NCBI GenBank assembly: GCA_030323885.1
Contig: CM059188.1
Span: 115,719,430 to 115,783,429 of the forward strand
DNA: 64,000 bases
Origin: Branchipolynoe longqiensis
Taxonomy: Eukaryota; Annelida; Polychaeta; Phyllodocida; Polynoidae
Direction of reading: 5' to 3'
Numbering within the stretch: the first letter of the stretch is position 1; the number at the start of each line of letters is the position of its first letter. Of the stretch, positions 30,768 through 41,779 are shown one piece after another. The notes below the pieces were generated by a model that was not told the DNA's origin, did no database searches, and was given only the letters and a program-made list of their open reading frames with translations. Made by a program: the position numbers and the translations under genes.

Positions 30768-31075
30768 AGGGGGCGGGACGTAGCTCAGGCTGTAGCATGT
30801 CCTGCTCAGTGGACCCATTTGCAGTTTGGGATATTTTCCATTCCAACCAGTGGTCTACAACTGGTTCATCAAAGGCTGTGGTATGTGATGTCCTGTCTGT
30901 GGGAAAGTGCATATAAAATACCCCTTGCTGCTTATCGGAAAGAGTAGCCTATGTGGCGGTAGCAGGTTTCCTCCAAAGAAATATGTCAGAATGACCATAT
31001 GTTTGACATCCAATAGCCGATGATAAAAATCAATGTGCTCTAGAAACGGCATTAAATAAAACAAGTTTTACTTTA
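30768..31075 (+). mobile_element. SINE M, near full length
   Basis: Starts GGGCGGGACGTAGCTCAGGC (A-box-like GTAGCTCAGG). Contains CAACTGGTTCATCAAAGGCT, GTCCTGTCTGTGGGAAAGTG, CATATAAAATACCCCTTGCT and ends CATTAAATAAAACAAG. Non-coding. Confidence 0.8.
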
Positions 31076-31110
31076 TGTGGAAGAAAGATGACACCAAATT
31101 TGAAAGATGA

Positions 31111-31112
<2 letters not shown>

Positions 31113-31141
<29 letters not shown>
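31113..31141. repeat. (TA)n microsatellite
   Basis: About 14 AT dinucleotides just downstream of the SINE. Confidence 0.85.
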
Positions 31142-31145
<4 letters not shown>

Positions 31146-31602
31146 CCGCACCTGTCTTGAGCTAGATGTTCCTATCATCAATGAACACAATGGGTACTTC
31201 TGCATCTTCCTCTTTAAAGATATAGATCACGTGACAAAAGGTGCACTGAATTTCGCCGGTTCGAATCCCAGCTGTGGCAATGTGGCATTTTGCAGTTATG
31301 ACAAAAAGAATATTGGATAGAATCCGTAGAAAGGTCAGATTGAGGTATGGGTGAATGTGTGTGCGGGTGGAGTGGGGGGGGGCGTGTGCTATGTAGACTT
31401 GGCAACATTTCCTAGATATATATATATGCCGCCTCCTGTAAGGTCGAATTTGTCTATTCAAGACTGCTGTACAGAGAAGAACCATGACAATAACTATTCT
31501 GAATAAGCAATTATCTTTACACATGTGCATATGTGACTGTCCCTGCATGCAGTAGACTGTCCACCTGTGAAGATGTCGGCCATTCTCTCGATCCTGCTCA
31601 GT

Positions 31603-31957
31603 CAAAGACCCTATAATACTAAGACGGCTCACTCAGCCTGTACTGTGTAATCAAAATGATCAAACCCTCCACTTGGTGCGCTGGCTGTTCTCTTGGTTAA
31701 ACAGGTGCTATATTATATGTATAAATGTGTATATGAATGTGAAAGATGTGTGATGATGGCAATACTGATGATGATGCTGATGATGATGGGTATTTGTTCA
31801 TAGCAATTTCATATTGATGTGTATTCATACTTACCTATCTGATGTATAATATAATTGTATGTGTTTACATGTGAAACACCAACCAGGTGGCACTGCGAAA
31901 TTTACATTACCATTGGAGAGATAGGGAGTGAGCCATCTTAGTATTATAGGGTCTTTG
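31603..31957. mobile_element. TIR miniature element with 32-bp arms and 7-bp duplication
   Basis: Arms 31603-31634 (CAAAGACCCTATAATACTAA start) and 31926-31957 are complementary with one mismatch. GCTCAGT lies at both 31596-31602 and 31958-31964. It interrupts a SINE M copy at its TCCTGCTCAGTGGAC block. A 7- or 8-bp duplication fits hAT- or P-type transposition (inference). The interior is AT-rich with (GAT)n. Confidence 0.8.
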
Positions 31958-32232
31958 GCTCAGTGGACACATTTGCAGTTTGGGGTATTTTCCGTTCCAA
32001 CCAGTGGTCCACAACTGGTTCATCAAAGGTTGTGGTATGTGTTGTCCTGAGTGTGGGAAAGTGCATATAAAAGAGCCTTTGCTGTTTATCGGAAAGAGTA
32101 GCCTATGTGGCAGCAGCAGGTTTCCTCAAAAGAAATATGTCAGAATGACCATATGTATGAGGTTCAATAGCCGATGATACAAAGATCAATGTGCTCTAGA
32201 GGCGTCGTTAAATGAAACAAGCTTTATTTTTG
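31958..32232 (+). mobile_element. SINE M, 5' part separated by the TIR element
   Basis: Continues GGACACATTTGCAGTTTGGG, then the M body and end TTAAATGAAACAAGCTT. The bases ATCCTGCTCAGT before the TIR element belong to the same SINE. Confidence 0.8.
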
Positions 32233-32975
32233 TATGCAGTATATGTGTAGTATGGTTAGTATACGTATGTATATATGCTAAACAACTACTGATCACATAA
32301 GTGCCAGGCAAGACGAGCAGTTGAAATAATGGGAGGTATTTCTAAAGCAAAATGAGCTGAAAACAACAAAGAAAATGTAGTACCTGAAACCCGTCCAAAT
32401 TATGGAAAAACCTAACCTTCAAAACTGTGCCAAAAACTAACATAGTACCTCTAGATTAAAACACTAATCGCATCGGTACAAAGTATTACAAATGTTGCCT
32501 ATGTACAAAATATAGACGGAAAGCAAAAAAGAATATATTTAAAATTGGGAACTCATTAATTTTATACCACAAACACGTTTACAGAAATTATTGATAAAGG
32601 AAATCAATCCATATGGATTATGACCACCACTGTGTAGCGGCGATAACAAATGCATCCACTTAGCCATTATGAGCAGAATAAGGAAGTGATCATTAATATA
32701 TATATGAGACAGAGAAAGAGAACAATTGACTCGAAGGCCACTCTAATTCCAACTGTATAGGTTATATTTTCACCAAGTCACCTGTGGGAAAGATTATATC
32801 GTCTGCCCTATTTTCTCTGATTTCCAAAAGGTTAGCTCGTGGAGATGATCCAGAAAAAGCGAAATTGCTTTCTATTCTTAGCTGTTGCTGTCTGTTGTTG
32901 TCGGATTGTAGCCCCCCCCCCCCCACAGCCCACCATATATAATGCTGACCTAAGCACATTTAGAAACCAAATGCC
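32233..32975. other. Intergenic, no gene seen
   Basis: AT-rich unique-looking sequence with a C run at 32914-32924. No convincing frame. Confidence 0.45.
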
Positions 32976-33830
32976 ATGACTGAATCGGTAACAGCACTGG
33001 GTGAGTTCAGGGCCCGTATGCAGGAGTCGGTGGTAGCAGCTTTTGGTGTTAGTGCGTATCACCGTGTAGCTATCGCCAACGTCGGGAACTGAGTCAAGTG
33101 GTATGCAGGAACGTGTAACACTTTCATTATAGCTAAACGTGAATTTATTTATAGATTTGGGAAATCCCTCTGCGTCTGTACCCATATATTAGGCTTAAAT
33201 ATATTAAATGCTATCATATTTAACAGAATTAGATACGCAATAAGTGAAATTTCATGAAAGTAACCCTAAATTCGAAGCAATATTAATGCTGCCGCCGCAA
33301 CGGCGGCGATATTAATATTTTTGAACCGACGAATGCAAGCAACCACCGCCGCCGCCAGTATGGAAAGCGACATCGATGCGGCGGCGGCGGCGATTTGTTT
33401 ACTTTACATTTGTCGATTCGAAAATATAAATATCGCCGCTGATCTGGCAGCATCGTTAATATCGCTTCGAATTTAGGGTTAATTTGATCAAATTTCACTT
33501 ATTGCATATGTAATTCTGTTAAATATGACAGCATTGAATAGATTTGGGCCTAATTAACTCACTATACCTCCTATCTATCAGGGGTAAGGTAACACCGGTA
33601 AAGCTTTTGGTGTTAGGCCTATCACCACCTCATGCATACCATTTTTCGTCCCTACCCGGGAAATTCCCTCCTACCACCATTTTGGCTCACTACCACCGAA
33701 TACCACGGACTCCTGCATACGGGCCCTGAATCAAGAATTTGTGGGTTCAAACCCCGACTGAGTCAAAGCTATGACTTTCAAAGAACGACCTTAGATGTTG
33801 CCAGGATGTGAACCTCCAATAAACACATCT
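32976..33830 (+). mobile_element. SINE V with internal deletion, interrupted by a TIR element
   Basis: The head TGACTGAATCGGTAACAGCA (about 32978-33005) and B box GGTTCAAACCCCGACTGAGT (33745-33764) flank the TIR element 33006-33730. After the B box the body is deleted straight to GACCTTAGATGTTGCCAGGA. Confidence 0.65.
33006..33730. mobile_element. TIR element, family 7a, with palindromic core
   Basis: The 30-bp arms start TTCAGGGCCCGTATGCAGGA and match their partner (33701-33730) with one mismatch. The core contains an inverted repeat: AGAATTAGATACGCAATAAG (33225-33244) mirrors CTTATTGCATATGTAATTCT (33499-33518), and the segment between is GCCGCC-rich. Shares its core with 41780-42732. No transposase. 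Confidence 0.8.
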
Positions 33831-33835
33831 TTCAA

Positions 33836-34144
33836 AACTGATACTCATCAATGGCTATCGTGGCGCCCGGCATTGCTAGGATAGGGAAAGGACTGGTTTG
33901 CTCAGTATCAGGATAATATGACTGTGGGAAAACTGGGATATGGTGCCAGCGAACTGGTCTCCCAGTGGGGCAGCACAATAAATGTCGCGGTGAATGCGCA
34001 CTGTCACACGTCGGTACCCATCCTGATATGACATTAGATATGTCCAAGATGTAAAACCCCAAACGAATAAATAAATGTTGGCAAGTCGGTAACTGTCCTC
34101 ATATTACCGTAGATTGTTCTAGTGCTGAAAACCCCAACAAACAC
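33836..34144 (+). mobile_element. SINE V body plus an extra tail copy
   Basis: 5'-truncated V copy (33836-34075) with a CCCAAACGAATAAATAAATG end. A second tail unit (GGCAAGTCGGTAACTGTCCT to CCCCAACAAAC) follows at 34079-34144. Confidence 0.7.
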
Positions 34145-34187
34145 TGACCTATTAACCATTCTCCGGGGATACTTGTAGCCGGGTGCT

Positions 34188-34440
34188 AATACCCCCATCA
34201 CACCAAAGTAGTTCTTACTACGTTCTTGAAAATGTTGCCAAACGGGCTCAAACTGTGTGCGAACGTAGTGAACGTAGTAGCAACGTTTTACTAACTTTTT
34301 ATTAACTGCATGGATGGGCAAGGATGGAAGGGTGCTCTAGAACTTTGAGCATGTTCAACATTTTCGACGGCCATGTTCTACCCCCGTTTAAGAACAGGGT
34401 CGGACGTTTTGAGAACTAGTTTGGTGTGATGCGGGTGTAA
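34188..34440. mobile_element. TIR miniature element, family 8
   Basis: The left TACCCCCATCACACCAAAGT is complementary to the right AGTTTGGTGTGATGCGGGTG. Arms extend through AGTTCTTACTACG / CGGACGTTTTGAGAACT. No coding frame. Confidence 0.7.
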
Positions 34441-34463
34441 CCAAAAGTAGAAGTTCTGCTTCT

Positions 34464-34800
34464 TTAAGGCTGCATAACCCGATGACTGTATACCATTTTC
34501 TAAATCAAAACACTCAACTATACTTGATCTTACATATATCTATTGTTGATACTAGTGCACTTATTAAAGCTGCATAACCCGATGACTGTACAACATTTTC
34601 TAAATCAAAACACTCAACTATACTTGATCTTACATATATCTATTGTTGATACCAGTGCATTTATTAAAGCTGCATGGTCCGATTAAAGCATAACATTTTC
34701 AAAGCCAAAACACTGACCTAGATTTTATTCCACAATATCTAATTTATATACTGGTGCACTTATTAAGCATTTGTCGGTGCATAAAAGGAAAGACCAAGTC
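34464..34800 (+). repeat. Three tandem copies of a family-1 element end
   Basis: A 100-bp unit starting TTAA(A/G)GCTGCAT repeats at 34464, 34564 and 34664. The first two are nearly identical; the third is closer to the standard element. No right end follows. Confidence 0.75.
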
Positions 34801-35025
34801 AGCTTGAATTAAATATGATTATATTTGGCTAATAGCTAATGAAATAGTAGTGTAACGATACTCAGTATTATAATTGCTTACGAGACGCGCGGCCCAAACA
34901 AGGTGCTAATTCTGATAACTAAGACTGGCTAATCTTTGTACTTATGACATTGCTAAATACTCACAGGACATTATGTAATGCAATTTAGTAATGCTCAAAG
35001 AAACGCGTCAACACCAATTTAGCAC

Positions 35026-35337
35026 CCCAAACCCGGTGGCCGAATCGGTAGAGCGCAGACTTCCCGTGCGGAATGTCAGGAGTTCGATTCCTGGTCGAGT
35101 CAAACCAATGCCTTACAAAACTGGTACTTGTCGCTTCCTAGCCTGGCGCTTGGAATTAACAGGATAGGGCAAGGACTGGTTAGCTCAATGTCAGGATAAT
35201 GTGACTGAGTGGGAGATCGTGTCATGGTGCTGGTAACCTGATTTCCCAGTGGGGCAGCACTATAGAGTCATTATGAGTGTGCACTGTCACAAGCCGGTAT
35301 TCGTCCTGATATGACCGTAGATGTTGCCAGGATGTCC
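35026..35337 (+). mobile_element. SINE V, head type A, with 15-bp target duplication
   Basis: Complete head and body. ACACCAATTTAGCAC occurs at 35011-35025 and 35338-35352, a perfect 15-bp duplication typical of LINE-driven insertion. It ends at CCAGGATGTCC, so this copy lacks the usual AAACTCCAACAACC tail. Confidence 0.9.
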
Positions 35338-35352
35338 ACACCAATTTAGCAC

Positions 35353-36385
35353 AGCAGTTCACACTTGGGAGGGAGGTAATTAAATGTGCTTTATGGATAG
35401 GCTACTGTTTTTTTTTTTTTTTTTTTTTACCAGATATAATTTATTCATTGAATACTGTCTTTTATTAGTGCCAAAGCACCTGTCTTCCAGCTGTCAGGAA
35501 AATTGCTTGACATTCAATCCTTAATTACTCTTAAATGAAACATCAAATGTGGCTGACAGTCACTTAATTGATGCAGCAGGGTTGTCTCTTTCTAGTGCTC
35601 TAAATATTTATTGCCAGTTGAAACAAGTTCACCGATATAGGTGATAACACATTTTCCTATAGTGAAGCCTACCAATTAATGTACTGAAAAACATCAAGGA
35701 TACAGATTGCATCAACAGACTCTCATTCTAGGTGTTTCCCCAACCTAATAAATAATGCTATCAATTTTAATGCTAACGGAACACAATTCTAGTTCGATAA
35801 TAAAGGTATTATATATTATGTTGAATAATTATTACATGACATTGTGTGGTTCTGGGAATGTCTTTATTTTTTTCCTTTTCTTTCTTAATAAATATATAGC
35901 TTCTTTAATTCTGTCCTTGTCTTTCTTAATAAATATATAATTGTGCTTCACTATAGATACATATATATCGATATTATTTCAAATTGTTCTTTTCTTTAAT
36001 AGTGGGCAGATGGAGGGGGGCAGGGACGCCAGCTGGAGGCAAGCAGGGAAGTAGAGCTGCTTGGAGCAGACATCCTGCCATCCAGGCCGCACACCAACCA
36101 CCTACCAACAACTACAAGGACGGTCACAGGAGTTTGGAGAAGACAATATAGTGATACAGGATAATTGCATTCCATCATAATATACGGATAAGACTTTATA
36201 CATAACATATTCTTAGGGATTTTCTTTCAGTTTCTTCATATATATTAAGAAAGAAAACGTTGAAATAGTTATTACACCACCAACGGTGAACAAGAATGTT
36301 TGTAAAAATATATGATCTTTCGGTTGTGATAGACAAGCTTGGAATCATATCAATATCTCAGGCGGTGGAGTTGGGGACCATTGTT
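35353..36385. other. Intergenic, contains a dispersed repeat at 36000-36215
   Basis: A T run lies at 35410-35428. The segment 36000-36215 (GAGCTGCTTGGAGCAGACAT, CCAGGCCGCACACCAACC) resembles 54870-55085. AT-rich otherwise; no gene. Confidence 0.45.
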
Positions 36386-38033
36386 ACGTAATAGTGATGC
36401 AATGTGTGCCCACTCACTGTGTGACATATAAATAACTATGTGGAAATGTCATGGCGCGCAGTGACCGGGATTGCGGTATGATGTCCGGATATTAAGATAT
36501 GCTTATTAATTACAGAAATGTTCCCTCCATGCACAAGGAAGAGTGCAAATGGAGCGGGAGCATATATTAATGTTTATTGTAACTGTATGACGACTACTTG
36601 TTACCATGGGACCGCTGGGTAAGCACACCCAGCCATTCTGCATACATTATGGACACCACCTGCACTGGGTTTGAGTGACAGGGCACTGCCACTCCCAGGC
36701 TGCAGAGGGTGTCTGATTGGCTGGCTGTGTGAGCCCAGTCACCCTTGTACTCCTTGCACTTGCTATACAGTCACAGTCACTCTAGACATATCAAAAGAAG
36801 CAGTTCACCACTGAGCTGTGTGTACACCCATGGGACTTAGGTTCAGTGGGATGTAGACACTGATTAGACTTAACAAGCAGGAACCATGTGGGTCTGTGTG
36901 GCAGGTTGTAAGTGAATCAGGGTGGCAGGTCATTAGTAGGTGAACAAGAGTTGCAGCAATAAAGCTCAACTGTATCACTGTCAATCTTGCGTGACTTGTC
37001 TTCCTTTCTTGCTTATGAGTTGTTTTGGTATTTAGTGGGTGGAGACTGGCGGACAGTTACCAGGATCCACCTGATAGTAGTGAGTATGAAGATGAGTATC
37101 TGGGGCGGTCAAACCAGGTGTAATATGTTGGGAACTTGGCCGTCTGAGCCCCAAGATACAACTTACTCTTCCCAGGTGCGTTCTGACAACTGTCTGTCAG
37201 TTCACACCTGATGCCCCTCTCCAAGAAACTCATAAGAAAGAAAGGGAAGACAAGTCGCGCAAGATTGACAGTGAATAAGTAATGCTTTATTGGCATCAAC
37301 TCCTGTTCACCTACTAGCGACCTATCACCCTCACTTCTTACCTACTGTCCACACAGATCCTCATTACTCTCATGTGTGTGTATAGGAATCAGTGCCTACA
37401 GCCCATTGAACCAGAGTCCCATGGTTGTTGCACACAGCTCAGTGCCTTTTGAATAGCTGCTGCTAGTTTGTATATAAAAAGTGGAGCCTCAGACAGAGTG
37501 TCTGGGTCCATGGACAAGAGAAGAGTGTCTCATGCTAGAGTGCCTAGCTCAGAGTCTCTCTCAAGAGTCAAGAGTGTTCCCTTCAATAGTCCATCAAGAA
37601 GTGCCTGTAGCATCATATATATCAGAGTGATGTCTGTGTATCAGGTGGTGCAAGGGGTGCAGGTGACTGGGCCTCCCACAGCCAGCCAATCAGACACCCT
37701 CTACAGCCTGGGGGGTGACGCCCTAATAGGGGCAGCTGTCACTCAACCCCACCTGCAGGTGGTGTCCATAATGTATGCAGTATGGCTGGGTGTGCTTGCC
37801 CATCGGCCCTGTGGTAACAGGTAGTTGCAGACAGTTACAATAAAATATATATTAAAAATGTCCCTCCCCTCCACTTGCAGTCTTACTAGTGCAAGGAGAG
37901 AACATTTCACCAAACATTTACTGTCTCTTTAGATAGGAACATCTCGTCATAATCTCGGGAACCATGTGTTATCATATTTTCCACATAGTCTCATATGTCA
38001 CACAGCGAGTGGGGCACCAATTGCTTCTCTGTT
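36386..38033. mobile_element. Foldback made of two inverted L repeats
   Basis: The left arm 36386-37021 is the reverse complement of most of 37220-38033, both being repeat L (copy 1 at 20688). Matching blocks include CACACAGCTCAG/CTGAGCTGTGTG, CAGCCAATCAGAC/GTCTGATTGGCTG and the outer CACTCGCTGTGTGACATAT. About 200 bp of non-inverted sequence (37022-37219) lies between. The left arm has lost one internal segment. Confidence 0.7.
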
Positions 38034-38565
38034 ACATAAGATTTACTTATGGCAGATTACTATCAACTTGAATCAGTCGCTTTGTGGATATATCTAGATT
38101 GATATTTGTAACAGGCGTATCCTGTAATATTAATAGTGGGAAGACCATATTAAATTTATGTGTGGGTTTTGGGGGGTAAATATCTTTATTCCCCTAAACA
38201 AAGTATTTTTATTCAGTGCTGATACATTCGTCTTCCAGTCCTTTTTGGCACACAATCACAAATACACTATTTTGGGAGAGAGGAACAGAGAGAGACAAAT
38301 ATCAATTTTCTGTAATGGTTCATTACAATAAAACAACAAGAATCGTTTATCGTGCATATAATGAGTTTGTCTAAGTGTAACCATATAGGGTTAGTCAGGA
38401 GACATTAACTTAGAAAAGTAGGTCTACAAAAGTGGTTTTATGAATCTAATGACAGAAATTACTCATGCAATTATAGATGTGGTACCTACATCGTATATAT
38501 GTACACTATAGGTAAACCCATTGTCTGAACACTGTGAATTTCAATCATGAATTACTCTGCGGATA
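38034..38565. other. Intergenic, no gene seen
   Basis: AT-rich; nothing recognised. Confidence 0.4.
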
Positions 38566-38865
38566 TTACAGTTGCATAGATCGATGGCTTCGAGTTTCTG
38601 ACATTTTCTGAGATAAATACATTAGGTTGATCATTATAATGTACCTTACATTGAAGTAACTTATATGTTAAGTAGCTAACTTTTGAGATATTTGAAGTAC
38701 AACTAATGTTGGCAAGCACGCCAAAACTCTGACCCCATAGGCTTCTGCAGTAACATATTATATTAAATTGACTCAAGCGTCCATTCTCTGTGGCCAGAAA
38801 TGCTTAATAAGTGCACCAGTATCTAAGTTAGATCTGTAGAATCAAATCTAGATACCTTAACCGTT
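38566..38865 (-). mobile_element. TIR family 1, one end lost
   Basis: Starts TTACAGTTGCATAGATCGAT and carries GGCTTCTGCAGTAACATATT and GTATCTAAGTTAGATCTGTA blocks; stops at about 38865. Confidence 0.65.
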
Positions 38866-39152
38866 TTTTGTTGCCGCCCACCCAGCCCTGCACTCACCAG
38901 GCTCTATGACATGGGATTGTGTTCCAGGGTATCCGGATTCGAACTCTGATCCTGCTGATCAATTGACTACTGACTAAATTACCCATACCTGTAGTTCCTT
39001 GTCGTCTTGTGTATGATTGTGAGGCAACACCCCCCCCCCCCGCCACCCCACGCCCACACAGACTGCTCTCTTATTGCTTATATTGACAGGCACTGTGCTG
39101 GTCATAAGAAAAACAAATTATGAACTCAACCCAAGAAAGGTATTGTTTGTTG
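38866..39152. other. Intergenic, no gene seen
   Basis: Contains a C run at 39031-39042 and a worn reversed B-box-like text (38935-38950) that may be a SINE head. Confidence 0.35.
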
Positions 39153-39493
39153 TTGTTTTACGTCCTAGCAACATCTAAGGGCATATCAGGACGGCTACCA
39201 ACTTGTGACAGTGCGCACTCATGGCAACTTTATTGCACTGCCCCACTGGGATACCAGGCCACCAGCACCATGACCTGATATCCCACTCAGTCACATTATC
39301 CTGACACTGAGCCAACCAGTGCTTTCCCTATCCTAATAATGCCGAGCGCTTGGCTAGGAAGCAACAAGTATCAATTGTTAAGTCATTGGTTTGACTAGAC
39401 CAGGATTCGAACCCATGAACCCATGAGTTCGGATCCCCTGATCTTCCAAAACAGGAGACGGACGCTCAACTCATTCGGCCACCCCATCTGGTC
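39153..39493 (-). mobile_element. SINE V, head type B
   Basis: Full-length minus-strand copy. Its head has GGATTCGAACCCATGAACCC followed by a second partial B-box-like unit. Confidence 0.85.
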
Positions 39494-39719
39494 TCCCAAA
39501 GAAAAGTATGTTTACGATCAACTCTGTAATATCTAGGGCCTTTATCGATCGATCTGAAATACCCGAATCGACCAGAGCCGACCAGAATAGGACCCAGGCC
39601 ATCAATTATGAAGACCCCAGAAGTGACAAGACCAAACCGGAAACAGCGGAACTAATCTGAAGAGGAAACCCGCCCAGGGACCAGCTCAGTGTTACTAGGG
39701 ACGCTGCAGTGGTAGGGTG

Positions 39720-41610
39720 CCAGGAGAAAGAGTGGTCCGGGCGTTGTGATAGTGGTGGTGGGGAGAGTGGTGGTGGTAGTGATTGTGATAGACATAAGAC
39801 ACTGTTACGTATGAGATGTACTTAAATTGTAGTTCGTGTTTGGAGCTTTACGTCCTAGCAACAACTAAGGTGGCAGTGGCGGTTGTACTGGTTGTGATAG
39901 TGAAAGTGATAGTGGTGGTGGTGATAGTGGTGGTAGTAGTGGTGGTTTGTTGGTTGGAGTTTTACATCCTGGCAACATCTAAGGTGGCAGTGGTGATGGT
40001 ACTGGTTGTGATAGTGAAAGTGATGATAGTGGTGGTGGTGGTTTGTTTCTTTCTTGAAGCTTTACATCCTGGCCTCATCCAAGGTCATATCAGGATGGGT
40101 ACCGACTTGTGACAGTGCGCACTCATGGCGATGTTATAGTGCTGCCCCACTCGGAAATTAGGCCGGCAGGACCATGATCCGATATCCCGCTCAGTCACAT
40201 TATCCTGCCACTGAGCTAACTAGTCCCTGCCCTATCATATTAATGCTGAGTGCCAGGCTAGGAAGTGACAAGTATCAATTATATAAGTCATTGTGCCGAA
40301 CTCCCGACCTTCCACACAAGAGGCATGCGCTCTACCGAATCGGCCACCGCGCCTGGTGGGTGATAATTTTGGTAGTAATGGTGGTGATAGTGGTGGAGAG
40401 AGTAGTGGTGGTGTTAATGGTGGTAGTAGTAGTTGTGGCACTGGTGATGGTGATTGTGATAGTGGTTGTAATAGTTGTTGTGGTGGTAGCGGTGGTGGTG
40501 GGTGATAGTGGTGGTGGTGATAGTGGTGATGGTAGTTAGTGGTGGTGAGTGTGGTGGTACTGGTGGTAATAGTGGTGGTGGTAATACTGGTGATGATAGT
40601 GGTGGTGGTAGTGATTGTGATAGTGGTGGCGCTAATAGTGGTGGTGACAGTGGTGGTAGTAGTGGGTGTGGTAGTGAAAGGGATAGTGCTAGTTGTGATA
40701 GTGGTGGTGGTAGTGGTGGGAGTGATAGTCGGGTGGTGGTAATGGTGCTGGTAGTAGTGTTTGTAGTCGTTGTGATAGTGGTGGTAGGATAGTGGTGGTG
40801 GTAGTGGTGTTTGTAGTCGGTGTGATAGTGGTGGTGGGGATATTGGTGGTAGTGATAGTAGGGTGGTGGTAGTGGTGCCGGTAGTAGTGTTTGTAGTCGT
40901 TGTGAGAGTGGTGGTGGGGATAGTGGTGGGGCTAGTTGTGGGGATAGTATTTGTAGTCGTTGTGACTGTGGTGGCGGGGATAGTGGTGGGGATAGTGGTG
41001 GGCATAGTGATAGTAGTCGTTGTGATAGTGGTGGTGGGGATAGTGGTGGGCATAGTAGTGTTTGTAGTCGTTGTGATAGTGGTGGTGGGGATAGTGGTGG
41101 TGGTAGTAGTGTTTGTAGTTGTTGTGATAGTGGTGGTGGGAATAGTGGTGGGGATAGTGGTGGGGATAGTAGTGTTTGTAGTTGTTGTGGTAGTGGTCGT
41201 GGGGATAATGGTGGGATAGTGATGTTGGTAATAGTGTTTGTAGTTGTTGTGACAGTGGTGGTGGGAATAGTCGTGGGGATAATGGTGGTGGTAGTAGTGT
41301 TTCTAGTCGTTGTGATAGTGGTGGTGGGGATAGTGGTGGGGATAGTGGTGGTGGTAGTAGTGTGTGTAGTGGTTGTGATAGTGGTGGTGGGGATAGTGGT
41401 GGGGATAGTGGTGGTGGTAGTAGTGGTTGTAGTCATTGTGATAGTGGTGAGGGGGATAGTGGTGGGGATAGTGGTGGGGATATTGGTAGTGACACTTACT
41501 TCTACTTGAAACGACTTGGCTGTGATAGTCGTGGTGTAGTGGTGGTGATAGTGGTGGTGATAGTGGTGGGGGTGACAGTGGTGGTGGTGGATGTAGGAAT
41601 GGTTTTCTGA
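39720..41610 (+). repeat. GTGGTGATA-type minisatellite
   Basis: Degenerate GTGGTGGTGATAGTGGTGG arrays, with a higher-order unit in 40860-41480 containing GTAGTAGTGTTTGTAGTCGT then TGTGATAGTGG. A SINE V copy (40051-40357) and two SINE tail pieces (39838-39871, 39952-39986) are inside. It yields long threonine- or valine-rich frames of no biological weight. Confidence 0.9.
40051..40357 (-). mobile_element. SINE V, head type A, inside the minisatellite
   Basis: Starts TTGAAGCTTTACATCCTGGC, ends CGAATCGGCCACCGCGCC. The region between CATTG and the head lacks the usual GGTTTGACTCGACC segment. Confidence 0.8.
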
Positions 41611-41779
41611 CAGTACGTTGATACATCAATTCATCAGTGTAAGTGTCACACATCCACTACAAAACCATCTCCTTTTGCTAACAATAGTTGGCTACATCAA
41701 GAAGCAGGTAAGCAGGTAAACAAGTAGAAAACCAGGCAACTTTTACCTGACTATGGAAGCCGAGGTTTGTGTGTGGGTG
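41611..41779. other. Short spacer
   Basis: Repeats GCAGGTAAGCAGGTAAACAAG around 41704-41724. No gene. Confidence 0.4.

Noticed and set aside
35031..35110. tRNA genes suggested by GTTCGATTCC motifs throughout the window
   Set aside because: They are heads of SINE V with the shared body following, not isolated genes.
40235..41436. Two long minus-strand frames of 272 and 340 codons, almost all T, P, I and L
   Set aside because: They are translations of the GTG-type minisatellite. All frames stay open because the unit lacks stops, and composition follows the repeat.
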